A DNA stretch of 7,114 nucleotides from an uncultured Clostridium sp. (lineage in GTDB: Bacteria; Bacillota; Clostridia; TANB77; CAG-508). The notes below the pieces were generated by a model. It saw only the letters and a list, made by a program, of their open reading frames with translations, did no database searches and had not been told where the DNA came from. Position numbers and translations under genes: made by a program. Location: NCBI GenBank assembly GCA_946497585.1, contig CAMMLF010000085.1:1-7114 (forward strand), given 5' to 3'. This document shows, piece after piece, positions 1 through 5,658 of the stretch (positions within the stretch are counted from its first letter, which is position 1; each line of letters begins with the position of its first letter).

Positions 1-18
1 TACTTAAATGTTTTTATG

Positions 19-47
19 ATTATATTACAATTGTTTAAAACTTTCCA
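19..47 (-). promoter_or_regulatory. possible leftward promoter
   Basis: Read on the minus strand, TGGAAA (42-47) and a perfect TATAAT (19-24) are separated by 17 bp. The -35 matches consensus at only four of six positions. If real, it would drive a gene to the left of the window. Positions 1-125 contain no convincing ORF on either strand, so this stretch looks like the intergenic region between two divergent genes. Confidence 0.25.
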
Positions 48-125
48 TAGTTCTGGTTAAATTTAATAAATCTATTTTTACGAGGCAAAATTCTTACAAT
101 TAGTTCAGAAATTTTTATATTTCTC

Positions 126-154
126 TTGACCTATGCAAACACTTGTTTTATAAT
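126..154 (+). promoter_or_regulatory. promoter of the ORF6N gene
   Basis: TTGACC (126-131), a 17-bp spacer and TATAAT (149-154) form a near-consensus housekeeping sigma promoter, with transcription expected to start near 161. This also settles the start of the next gene: the upstream in-frame TTG at 143 lies inside the promoter spacer, so the first usable start is the ATG at 185. Confidence 0.8.
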
Positions 155-184
155 ATTGTTAGTTTTATTAAAGGATGTGGTATT

Positions 185-1096
185 ATGGAAGAAAACAAAA
201 TATTAATTAAAAATGAAATATCTAATGAAGAGATAAAATATTTAATATATACCATAAGAGGAAAGCAAGTTATGTTGGACAGTGATGTAGCTATGTTATA
301 TCATTATGAAACTAAAAAAATAAATCAAGCGGTTAAAAGAAATATAGAAAGATTCCCAGAAAGATTTTGCTTTCAGTTAACAGAAGAAGAATTAGAAATT
401 ATGTGGTCACAAATTGTGACTACCTCAAAATTAGAAGATAATAAATACAGGAGTAAAAAATATTTACCCTATGTTTTTACAGAACAAGGAATAGCTATGC
501 TGTCAGGAATATTGAAAAATGAAATTGCTGTACAAGTTAGTATTAAAATTATGGATGCTTTTGTAGAAATGAGAAAATTTATGAATATAAATAAGAGTTT
601 ATTTGAGAAAGTAGTTTCTATTGAGAATAAAATGGATAAAAAGTTCATTGAACAAGACAAAAAATTCGATATAATATTTGATCAATTGCAACTCGAAGAA
701 AACATAAAACAAAGAATATTTTTTCAAGGACAAATATATGATGCCTATAGTCTTATTGTCGATATTATAAAAAAAGCAAGCAAGAAGATTTTAATAATAG
801 ATAATTATGTTGATGATAATATATTAAAGATGTTAACTAAAAAGAAGAATGATGTAGAAGTAGTTATTTTAACATCTAACAAAAGTAATATTCAAAATAT
901 AGATATTCAAAAATTTAATAAGGAATATCCTTTATTAAAAGTTGCTAAGACGAATAAGTTTCACGATAGATTTATAGTAATAGATAATAAAGAGATGTAT
1001 CATTTAGGAGCTTCAATTAAAGATTTAGGAAAGAAATGCTTTGGAATTAACAAAATAGAAGACGTAGAAATTATTAAGCAAATTATTAGTTTATGA
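185..1096 (+). CDS. ORF6N domain protein with C-terminal phospholipase-D-like domain
   Basis: Predicted 303-aa cytoplasmic protein with no signal peptide or membrane segment. The ATG at 185 follows AAGGATG (171-177) and lies downstream of the promoter. Residues about 20-130 match the ORF6N family of phage and accessory DNA-binding proteins: IRGKQVMLDSDVAMLY, then NIERFPERFCFQL, then YVFTEQGIAML. Residues about 136-175 are a charged, heptad-like coiled-coil stretch that could mediate oligomerisation. Residues about 180-300 contain HDRFIVID (H260, R262, D267) followed by GAS (275-277). This has the spacing of a phospholipase-D HKD motif with Arg in place of Lys. Only one such motif is present, so an active enzyme would need to dimerise, or the domain may only bind. 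ORF6N proteins are often prophage-borne, but no other phage genes are visible and the gene has its own promoter and terminator. The cellular role is unknown. Confidence 0.85.
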   Translation: MEENKILIKNEISNEEIKYLIYTIRGKQVMLDSDVAMLYHYETKKINQAVKRNIERFPERFCFQLTEEELEIMWSQIVTTSKLEDNKYRSKKYLPYVFTEQGIAMLSGILKNEIAVQVSIKIMDAFVEMRKFMNINKSLFEKVVSIENKMDKKFIEQDKKFDIIFDQLQLEENIKQRIFFQGQIYDAYSLIVDIIKKASKKILIIDNYVDDNILKMLTKKKNDVEVVILTSNKSNIQNIDIQKFNKEYPLLKVAKTNKFHDRFIVIDNKEMYHLGASIKDLGKKCFGINKIEDVEIIKQIISL

Positions 1097-1171
1097 TATA
1101 TACTATATAATAAAAATAGTAAGATTTGCCCAATTGTTTTTCAGTAGTAACGAATAAAAAAGAATAAAGTG

Positions 1172-1211
1172 AAAAACATAGCAAGATTAACAAAAAATTG
1201 CTATGTTTTTT
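1172..1211 (+). terminator. intrinsic terminator of the ORF6N gene
   Basis: CATAGCAA (1177-1184) pairs perfectly with TTGCTATG (1198-1205) across a 13-nt loop. The stem is extended by five A-T pairs (1172-1176 with 1206-1210) and ends in a six-T run. It lies 75 nt past the stop codon of the ORF6N gene. The flanking A and T runs mean it could also work in the opposite direction. Confidence 0.8.
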
Positions 1212-1240
1212 CTTTTAAAAAATAATTTTTCGCACAAATA

Positions 1241-1249
1241 TGATACAAT
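1241..1249 (+). promoter_or_regulatory. possible extended -10 promoter
   Basis: TGATACAAT gives TACAAT at 1244-1249 preceded by the TG of an extended -10. No good -35 is visible, which is typical of extended -10 promoters. It is followed by a strong Shine-Dalgarno-like run AAAGGAAGGTGG (1266-1277) that has no ATG at the proper distance. Confidence 0.4.
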
Positions 1250-1420
1250 ATAGTTGAAAAAATACAAAGGAAGGTGGTATATATAAAAAAAGAATTTTCA
1301 AAAAATACAACTGAAGTATTTACGAAAACAATATTTCACTATGTACCCAAATTACTAAAGTATATTGATTTTTCAAGGAAAATTTTCTTATTCGTTACCA
1401 CTGTTCTATTAAATAAAAAC

Positions 1421-1449
1421 TTGCAATTTTATTTAAAATGTAGTTTAAT
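1421..1449 (+). promoter_or_regulatory. possible promoter of the 77-aa gene
   Basis: TTGCAA (1421-1426), a 17-bp spacer and TTTAAT (1444-1449) form a moderate promoter. The transcript would start near 1456, right at the beginning of the hairpin at 1455-1489. Confidence 0.35.
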
Positions 1450-1454
1450 TATAA

Positions 1455-1489
1455 ATGATGAAACATTTTGTTTTACTCCGTTTCATCAT
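1455..1489 (+). repeat. perfect 10-bp inverted repeat in the leader
   Basis: ATGATGAAAC (1455-1464) and GTTTCATCAT (1480-1489) are perfect reverse complements separated by 15 nt. No T-run follows, so it is not a standard terminator. It could be a protective 5' stem-loop, an operator or one end of a transferred segment. A smaller GTGC-TATT-GCAC hairpin lies directly before the ribosome binding site of the following gene. Confidence 0.6.
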
Positions 1490-1536
1490 AAGTGTCAACA
1501 ACATTAGAAAAGTGCTATTGCACAAGGAGGCTCATT

Positions 1537-1770
1537 ATGACGAGGATTGATCTCTACGATGCAGGGATAATAGCTGAAGCTATTAACTGTTTTAGAGGAA
1601 AAGAACATCGGATTCAGATTATTACTGCTGATGAAGTTCTGAACCTTTCACCGCTTTACACGAATACCCCCTCCGGGAATACAATTTACGCATACCAGTG
1701 GGGGGAAGTCACAATTATAGTTCGTATCTCCAAAGACGGTTATGTTAATACCCAGCATATCAACTGGTAA
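1537..1770 (+). CDS. hypothetical 77-aa protein
   Basis: The ATG at 1537 sits six bases after a perfect AAGGAGG (1524-1530), which favours this start over an in-frame ATG at 1492 that lacks a good ribosome binding site. The 77-aa product begins MTRIDLYDAGIIAEAINCF and ends YVNTQHINW. It is soluble, with no signal peptide or membrane helix. The first part looks helical, while the second half (YQWGEVTIIVRISKDGYV) looks like beta-strands, suggesting a small alpha/beta fold. I do not recognise the family. Its base composition is about 41% GC by count, clearly above the flanking DNA, and it uses runs such as CCCCCTCCGGG that are rare elsewhere in the window. This suggests recent acquisition. It has its own candidate promoter and a strong terminator, so it is probably a one-gene unit. 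Confidence 0.6.
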   Translation: MTRIDLYDAGIIAEAINCFRGKEHRIQIITADEVLNLSPLYTNTPSGNTIYAYQWGEVTIIVRISKDGYVNTQHINW

Positions 1771-1780
1771 GTTCCCGTCT

Positions 1781-1826
1781 AAAAAAGATTTTTCTTTCTC
1801 ACTCGTAAGGGTGAGTTTTCTTTTTT
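1781..1826. terminator. shared convergent terminator
   Basis: CTCACTC (1798-1804) pairs with GGGTGAG (1809-1815), with one G-T wobble, around a GTAA tetraloop. TTTTCTTTTTT follows directly on the plus strand, making a strong terminator for the 77-aa gene. An outer arm AAAAAAGA (1781-1788) can pair with TCTTTTTT (1819-1826), giving a usable structure for minus-strand transcripts from the suf operon as well. Confidence 0.75.
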
Positions 1827-1899
1827 AAATAAAGCCTAATTTCACTTTGCCTTCTTCTTTCTTTTCAATTTCTATACCATATATATTGTATTTATTCAT
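1825..1899 (-). CDS. candidate 24-aa mini-ORF at the end of the suf operon
   Basis: ATG at 1899 to TAA at 1825-1827 on the minus strand, beginning MNKYNIYGIEIEKKEE and ending KLGFI. AAAAGGAC lies seven bases before the ATG, a reasonable ribosome binding site. It starts 80 nt after the sufU stop on the same strand with no terminator between them, and it ends exactly where the shared terminator begins. It could therefore be the last cistron of the suf transcript. The product is highly charged and has no cysteines, so it is unlikely to bind a cluster itself. It could also be a chance ORF or the remnant of a longer gene. Confidence 0.35.
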   Translation of the reverse strand: MNKYNIYGIEIEKKEEGKVKLGFI

Positions 1900-1979
1900 A
1901 ATTATTGTCCTTTTCATTAATTATTTTACTATTAATACAATACTACAAAATTTTTAAAAAGTACATATTCTGTTGAAAT

Positions 1980-2405
1980 TTAATAAATCATCCTCCTCAT
2001 TGTTTCCCATGCTAAACTAGCACATTTTATTCTTGCTGGCATTTTTGTAATACTTTTCAAGTACTTAGCGTCTCCTAACATATTGAGCCCCGCTTCTTCT
2101 ACTTCTTCTCCATTTACCATTTTCAAAAAAATATCTATTAGCTTTATCGCTTCTTCTTGTGATTTTCCTTTTAATAAATCTATCATAATGGATGCTGAGC
2201 CTTGAGATATTGCACATCCATATCCTGTATAAGATAAATCTTTTATTATATTTCCGTCAAACTTTATTTCAAGTGTAATGTCATCTCCACAACTTGGATT
2301 GTGCCCATGCTCTTCTTTATCTTTTTCAATTAAGTTATATTTATTTTTTGTACTTATGCTATGTTCCATTATGATATCTGTATATACTTCTTCTAAGTCA
2401 TCCAT
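1980..2405 (-). CDS. sufU: SufU, zinc-dependent sulfurtransferase for Fe-S assembly
   Basis: The 141-aa IscU/NifU-N fold protein carries the Gram-positive SufU residues C39 and D41 (NPSCGDD), C64 (GYGCAISQGSAS) and C128 (RIKCASLAWE). These sit at nearly the same positions as the zinc ligands and sulfur-accepting cysteines of Bacillus subtilis SufU. In that family the protein takes persulfide from SufS and passes sulfur to the SufB-type scaffold. The loop between the second and third cysteines is longer than in IscU, as expected for SufU. The start ATG at 2405 follows AAAGGAAC. It is the fourth gene of the operon, 109 bp after sufS, a gap that holds a stable hairpin. The closing codons contain AGGAGGATG by chance; no gene starts there. 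Confidence 0.93.
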   Translation of the reverse strand: MDDLEEVYTDIIMEHSISTKNKYNLIEKDKEEHGHNPSCGDDITLEIKFDGNIIKDLSYTGYGCAISQGSASIMIDLLKGKSQEEAIKLIDIFLKMVNGEEVEEAGLNMLGDAKYLKSITKMPARIKCASLAWETMRRMIY

Positions 2406-2465
2406 TATATTCCGTTCCTTTATTTTTATTTAGGTTTTACGGGTTTACCTATAACCCATACTTTC

Positions 2466-2498
2466 TAACATATTCAATTTTATGAATTGCATATGTTA
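2466..2498 (-). repeat. hairpin between sufS and sufU
   Basis: TAACATAT (2466-2473) pairs with ATATGTTA (2491-2498), and after one mismatch CAATT (2475-2479) pairs with AATTG (2485-2489) around a 5-nt loop. A second, smaller minus-strand hairpin (GGGTT-loop-AACCC) lies between it and sufU. Neither is followed by a T-run, so they look like RNA processing or stability elements inside the operon rather than terminators. A weak internal promoter (TTGAAT, 17 bp, TTATAG on the minus strand) also overlaps this gap. Confidence 0.5.
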
Positions 2499-2514
2499 AA
2501 TTTCATTCTTGTTA

Positions 2515-3795
2515 CTACCTTATCCACTTAGCGAATAGCTTTTTAGTTTTATATAAAGCATCTATCAATTTATCTACATCTTCTTTTGTATTATAAATAT
2601 AAAAGCTCACTCTACAAGTTGATTCTAAACCCATATACCTAAGTAATGGTTGTGCACAATGATTTCCTGACCTAATGCATACGTTTTCACTATCTAATAC
2701 ACTTGCTACATCATGAGGATGTACCCCATTAACATTAAACGAAATAACTCCTGCCTGCTTGTTTTCTATATTATTCCATCCTGCACTCCTCACATTATTG
2801 CTATCAGAAAATGTCTCAGTATTTTCTGTTCCGCCCGAACCATAGATTGTAACAAATGCTAGTTTTTGTAGTTCTTCCAGAGCATAGTTTGTTAATTCTT
2901 TTTCTATGGTTTGTACTTTATTCATTCCAATATTGTTCAAATAATCTATTGCAGCAGATAGTCCAACTGCACCTTCTACATTTTGCGTACCAGCTTCATA
3001 TTTTGTAGGTACTTCGGCAAATGTAGCATTTTGCTCATAGACATATTCTATCATGTCTCCACCAAATAAAAATGGTTTCATTTTTTCTAATAGTTCACTT
3101 TTGGCATATAACACACCTATTCCAAGTGGAGCTAACATCTTATGTCCTGAAAACACTAAAAAATCTGCATCAAGTTTTTGAACATCTATTTTCATATGTG
3201 GAACGCTTTGTGATGCATCAACGACAGCAATAGCCCCAACACTATGAGCTTTTTTTATTATTTTTTCTATTGGATTTATTGTTCCTAGCACATTTGATAC
3301 ATGGGTTATTCCTACAATTTTGGTTCCTTCCACTATTTTACTATCAATTTCTTCATCTGTTATCTCTCCTGCTTTATTTATATACATATATTCTAATGTA
3401 CTACCAGTCTTTCTCGATACATATTGCCATGGTACTAAATTAGAATGATGTTCCATTATTGACAGTACAATTTTATCTTTACTACCTAAATTATTTAATC
3501 CATAACTATATGCTATTAAGTTTAAGCTTTCGGTTGCATTTCTAGTAAATACTATTTGATTCTCACTTTTGGCATTTATAAACTTTGCTACCTTTTTTCT
3601 TGCTTCATCATACACTTTTGTAGATTCTAAACTCAATTTATATGCTCCTCTATGAGGGTTTGCGTTAGAATTTTTATAGTATTCGCTAATAGCATTTATA
3701 ACTTGCATAGGCTTTTGTGTTGTGGCAGCACTGTCTAAATAAGCAATATTATTTTGCATTAATAATGGAAAATCTCTTTTTAAAAAATAAGCCAT
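2515..3795 (-). CDS. sufS: SufS, cysteine desulfurase (group II)
   Basis: The 426-aa PLP-dependent enzyme converts cysteine to alanine and carries the released sulfur as a persulfide. Recognisable elements are EHHSN (115-119), the PLP-binding VVDASQS (D193, Q196), SGHK with the Schiff-base lysine K219, and SGNHCAQPL with catalytic C380. The short loop around that cysteine is typical of group II (SufS-type) enzymes, which rely on a partner such as SufU, encoded next. The ATG at 3795 follows ATAGGAGTG at good spacing. One oddity: between IYG (about 317-319) and AGVISFN (348 onward) there are 28 residues rich in Ser, Asn, Thr and Gly. B. subtilis SufS has about seven there, from memory, which accounts for most of the extra length over the usual ~406 aa. 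Active-site residues are intact, so the enzyme should be functional. Confidence 0.96.
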   Translation of the reverse strand: MAYFLKRDFPLLMQNNIAYLDSAATTQKPMQVINAISEYYKNSNANPHRGAYKLSLESTKVYDEARKKVAKFINAKSENQIVFTRNATESLNLIAYSYGLNNLGSKDKIVLSIMEHHSNLVPWQYVSRKTGSTLEYMYINKAGEITDEEIDSKIVEGTKIVGITHVSNVLGTINPIEKIIKKAHSVGAIAVVDASQSVPHMKIDVQKLDADFLVFSGHKMLAPLGIGVLYAKSELLEKMKPFLFGGDMIEYVYEQNATFAEVPTKYEAGTQNVEGAVGLSAAIDYLNNIGMNKVQTIEKELTNYALEELQKLAFVTIYGSGGTENTETFSDSNNVRSAGWNNIENKQAGVISFNVNGVHPHDVASVLDSENVCIRSGNHCAQPLLRYMGLESTCRVSFYIYNTKEDVDKLIDALYKTKKLFAKWIR

Positions 3796-3849
3796 TTGAT
3801 TTACACTCCTATATTATAGTTTATGTAAAACAAATGGTTTATTTGAATA

Positions 3850-4764
3850 TTATTTTAAAAATCCTTCAATTATTTTTTCTTCTGCCTCTTTTTCTGAAAG
3901 GCCTAATGTCATTAGTTTTATTAATTGCTCTCCTGCAATTTTTCCGATAGCTGCTTCATGTATTAAATTTGCATCTACATTATTTGCAATTATTTCAGGA
4001 ATTGCAGTTACTTTTGCATTATCTTTTATAATGGCATCACATTCAACATGTCCAAAACATTTTGTATTTCCTACGATTTTAGATTCAAATTGTTGTTTTG
4101 AATTTTCTGTTGCAACAGAACGTGATGTTACTTTTACACTTGCTCCTTCTTCTTCCAAATCTACATCAAACACGGTTTTAGCTAATTCTGTTCCTGCAGT
4201 AAGTATTTTTTCTGTTACTACTAAGTTTCCATCTTTATATACTTTTCCTCTAGTTTCTCTTATTGTAGAATCAACGCCTTTTATTTGTACACTCTCCATT
4301 TCTAAAGATGAACCTTCTTTTAATTCTACTTCTGTTACTGGATTTAATATTCTTTTTCCGTCGCCTTTACCTTCACCATAATGCTTTTCGTAATATCTTA
4401 CTTTTGCACCTTCTTCTAAAAAGAAACGATGTATCCCGTCATGCTGAGAGTCATTATGCTCATCATTATGAATTCCGCAACCAGCAACAATTACTACATT
4501 TGCATTTTTTCCAATGTAAAAATCATTATATACAACGTCTTTTAGTCCACTTTGAGTGATTATGACTGGAATATGCACAATTTCAAATTTTGTATTTTCT
4601 TTTACATAAATATCTATTCCTGTGCCATCTTTTTTTGTTTCTATTTTTACGTTTTCTGTTATTTGTCTTTCAACACCTTTTCCGTTTTTTCTAATATTGT
4701 AAGCTCCGGTTCTTACATCATCGCCTGCAATTGTTTCTAATAATTCTTCTTCTATTTTTTCCAT
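3850..4764 (-). CDS. sufB: short SufB/SufD-family Fe-S scaffold protein
   Basis: The 304-aa protein is of the SufBD beta-helix family and partners the SufC ATPase in assembling Fe-S clusters. Family features are the central repeats (IRETRGKVYKDG), SRSVATENSKQQFESKIVGN, and the C-terminal ECDAIIKDNAKVTAIPEI followed by LIHEAAIGKI. C242, H269 and E270 match, in order and approximate spacing, the Cys405 and His433-Glu434 cluster-assembly residues of E. coli SufB. It is far shorter than classic SufB (~470-495 aa) or SufD (~420 aa): it lacks most of the N-terminal part. No second SufB/D gene is present, so it would act as a homodimer with SufC, as proposed for minimal SMS-type systems. The ATG at 4764 is 24 nt after sufC; the best Shine-Dalgarno (GAGAGGAG) is an unusually long ~16 nt upstream, so coupling to sufC translation is likely. 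Confidence 0.9.
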   Translation of the reverse strand: MEKIEEELLETIAGDDVRTGAYNIRKNGKGVERQITENVKIETKKDGTGIDIYVKENTKFEIVHIPVIITQSGLKDVVYNDFYIGKNANVVIVAGCGIHNDEHNDSQHDGIHRFFLEEGAKVRYYEKHYGEGKGDGKRILNPVTEVELKEGSSLEMESVQIKGVDSTIRETRGKVYKDGNLVVTEKILTAGTELAKTVFDVDLEEEGASVKVTSRSVATENSKQQFESKIVGNTKCFGHVECDAIIKDNAKVTAIPEIIANNVDANLIHEAAIGKIAGEQLIKLMTLGLSEKEAEEKIIEGFLK

Positions 4765-4788
4765 ATATGCTTTTATTTGTCTCCTCTC

Positions 4789-5505
4789 TTAACATTTTGT
4801 CCCTTTATTTAGCTTACAGCAATGTGGTTTTACATTCATTTCTTCTAAAACTTCTTCTGCTTTACCTGTTTTTTGTATTTTACCGTTTCTCATTAATATT
4901 ATTTCATCTGCTATTTTTAATATTCTTTCTTGATGAGAAATTATTAAAGTTGTTCCTTTTGTTCTTTCTTGTATATTTTCGAATACTTCTATTAAATTTT
5001 GGAAACTCCATAAGTCTATTCCTGCTTCTGGTTCGTCAAATATACATAGTTTTGCATCTCTTACAGCAAGAAGTGCAATTTCTATTCTTTTTAGCTCTCC
5101 TCCTGATAGTGAACCATTTACTTCTCTATCTATATATTCATTTGCACATAGTCCAACTGTTGATAATATATCGCATGCTTCTTTTTTGTTCATTTTTCTA
5201 TTGGCAGATAATCTTATTAAATCTAATACTGTTATTCCTTTGAATTTTACTGGTTGTTGAAATGCAAATCCTATTCCCATTCTTGCTCTTTCATCAATTG
5301 TTTTATCAGTAATATCTTGTCCTTCAAATATTACTTGTCCAGAATCTTGCTTTTCTATTCCCATTATTATTTTTGCAAGTGTTGATTTTCCAGAACCATT
5401 TTGTCCTGTTATTGCAATAAACTTGCCTGTATCAATTGTTAAATTAATATCATTTAATATTTTTTTATTGTCCCTTTCGAACATTATATGTCTTAATTCT
5501 AGCAT
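4789..5505 (-). CDS. sufC: SufC, Fe-S assembly ABC-type ATPase
   Basis: The 238-aa soluble ABC ATPase powers cluster assembly on the SufB/D scaffold rather than transport. Motifs in order: Walker A GQNGSGKST (34-42), Q-loop FQQP (82-85), signature LSGGE (133-137), Walker B LCIFDEPEAGID (153-164) and switch histidine H191 (ISHQ). The EPEAGID form after Walker B resembles the E-P-x-S/A-G-x-D of SufC proteins. The start ATG at 5505 follows AAGAGGT. It is the first gene of the suf operon, with a leader of about 90 nt. The C-terminal tail ends HCCKLNKGTKC and adds three cysteines (229, 230, 238), a possible metal or cluster site not needed for ATPase function. Confidence 0.95.
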   Translation of the reverse strand: MLELRHIMFERDNKKILNDINLTIDTGKFIAITGQNGSGKSTLAKIIMGIEKQDSGQVIFEGQDITDKTIDERARMGIGFAFQQPVKFKGITVLDLIRLSANRKMNKKEACDILSTVGLCANEYIDREVNGSLSGGELKRIEIALLAVRDAKLCIFDEPEAGIDLWSFQNLIEVFENIQERTKGTTLIISHQERILKIADEIILMRNGKIQKTGKAEEVLEEMNVKPHCCKLNKGTKC

Positions 5506-5540
5506 TTTTACCTCTTTTCTATTTTTATGAAAATTATTAA

Positions 5541-5555
5541 GCTACTTTTGTCTAA
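5541..5555 (-). promoter_or_regulatory. second operator-like repeat in the suf leader
   Basis: The minus strand reads TTAGACAAAAGTAGC, identical in 12 of 15 positions to TTAGACAAGACTAAC in the upstream site. The first eight bases are identical. It lies roughly 45 nt after the predicted transcription start. Confidence 0.4.
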
Positions 5556-5587
5556 TGAATTTGATTTAAAACTGCTTAATTATTTTT

Positions 5588-5603
5588 GTTAGTCTTGTCT
5601 AAC
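5588..5603 (-). promoter_or_regulatory. operator-like palindrome at the suf transcription start
   Basis: GTTAGACAAGACTAAC on the minus strand has inverted GTTAG/CTAAC arms. It abuts the -10 box, covering the predicted start of transcription, where a bound protein would block the promoter. Suf/Isc operons of Gram-positive bacteria are often controlled by Rrf2-family (IscR-like) repressors. That such a protein binds here is inference; no regulator gene is in the window. Confidence 0.5.
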
Positions 5604-5632
5604 ATTTTAATATTTTTTTATATATTTGTCAA
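5604..5632 (-). promoter_or_regulatory. suf operon promoter
   Basis: On the minus strand, a perfect TTGACA (5627-5632), a 17-bp spacer and TAAAAT (5604-5609) form a strong housekeeping promoter. Transcription should start near 5597, about 90 nt before the sufC ATG. No other good promoter is seen before sufC, so this probably drives the whole suf operon. Confidence 0.82.
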
Positions 5633-5658
5633 GTAATATTTTACATTTTACTGAAAAA

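Larger units (their letters stand above)
1283..1507 (+). pseudogene. possible decayed small ORF lacking a start codon
   Basis: An open frame of 74 codons runs from an ATA at 1283 to TAG at 1505-1507. It is preceded by a promoter-like -10 and by AAAGGAAGGTGG, whose spacing would suit initiation exactly at the ATA. The predicted product begins KKEFSKNTTEVFTKTIF and matches no family I recognise. An in-frame GTG at 1274 falls inside the Shine-Dalgarno run and is a poor start. The simplest reading is a gene that lost its ATG. Rare AUA initiation or a chance ORF in AT-rich DNA are alternatives. The last third overlaps the promoter and hairpin assigned to the next gene, so the true end of any ancestral gene is uncertain. 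Confidence 0.2.

Noticed and set aside
143..184. Upstream TTG start that would extend the ORF6N protein by 14 residues
   Set aside because: It lies between the -35 and -10 boxes, ahead of the predicted transcription start.
469..660. Minus-strand ORF inside the ORF6N gene
   Set aside because: It is an antisense shadow of a gene with recognisable domains and its own promoter.
1983..1997. AGGAGGATG near the end of sufU as the ribosome binding site of another gene
   Set aside because: The ATG is immediately adjacent to the Shine-Dalgarno and no start codon lies at a workable distance; the bases simply encode Arg-Arg-Met.
4031..4740. Several plus-strand ORFs opposite sufB
   Set aside because: They are antisense shadows of a well-supported gene and have no credible ribosome binding site.
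4731..5243. Long plus-strand ORF rich in Leu, Phe and Tyr opposite sufC
   Set aside because: It is the antisense shadow of sufC, whose motifs are complete; its hydrophobic composition is a by-product of the AT-rich codons on the other strand.
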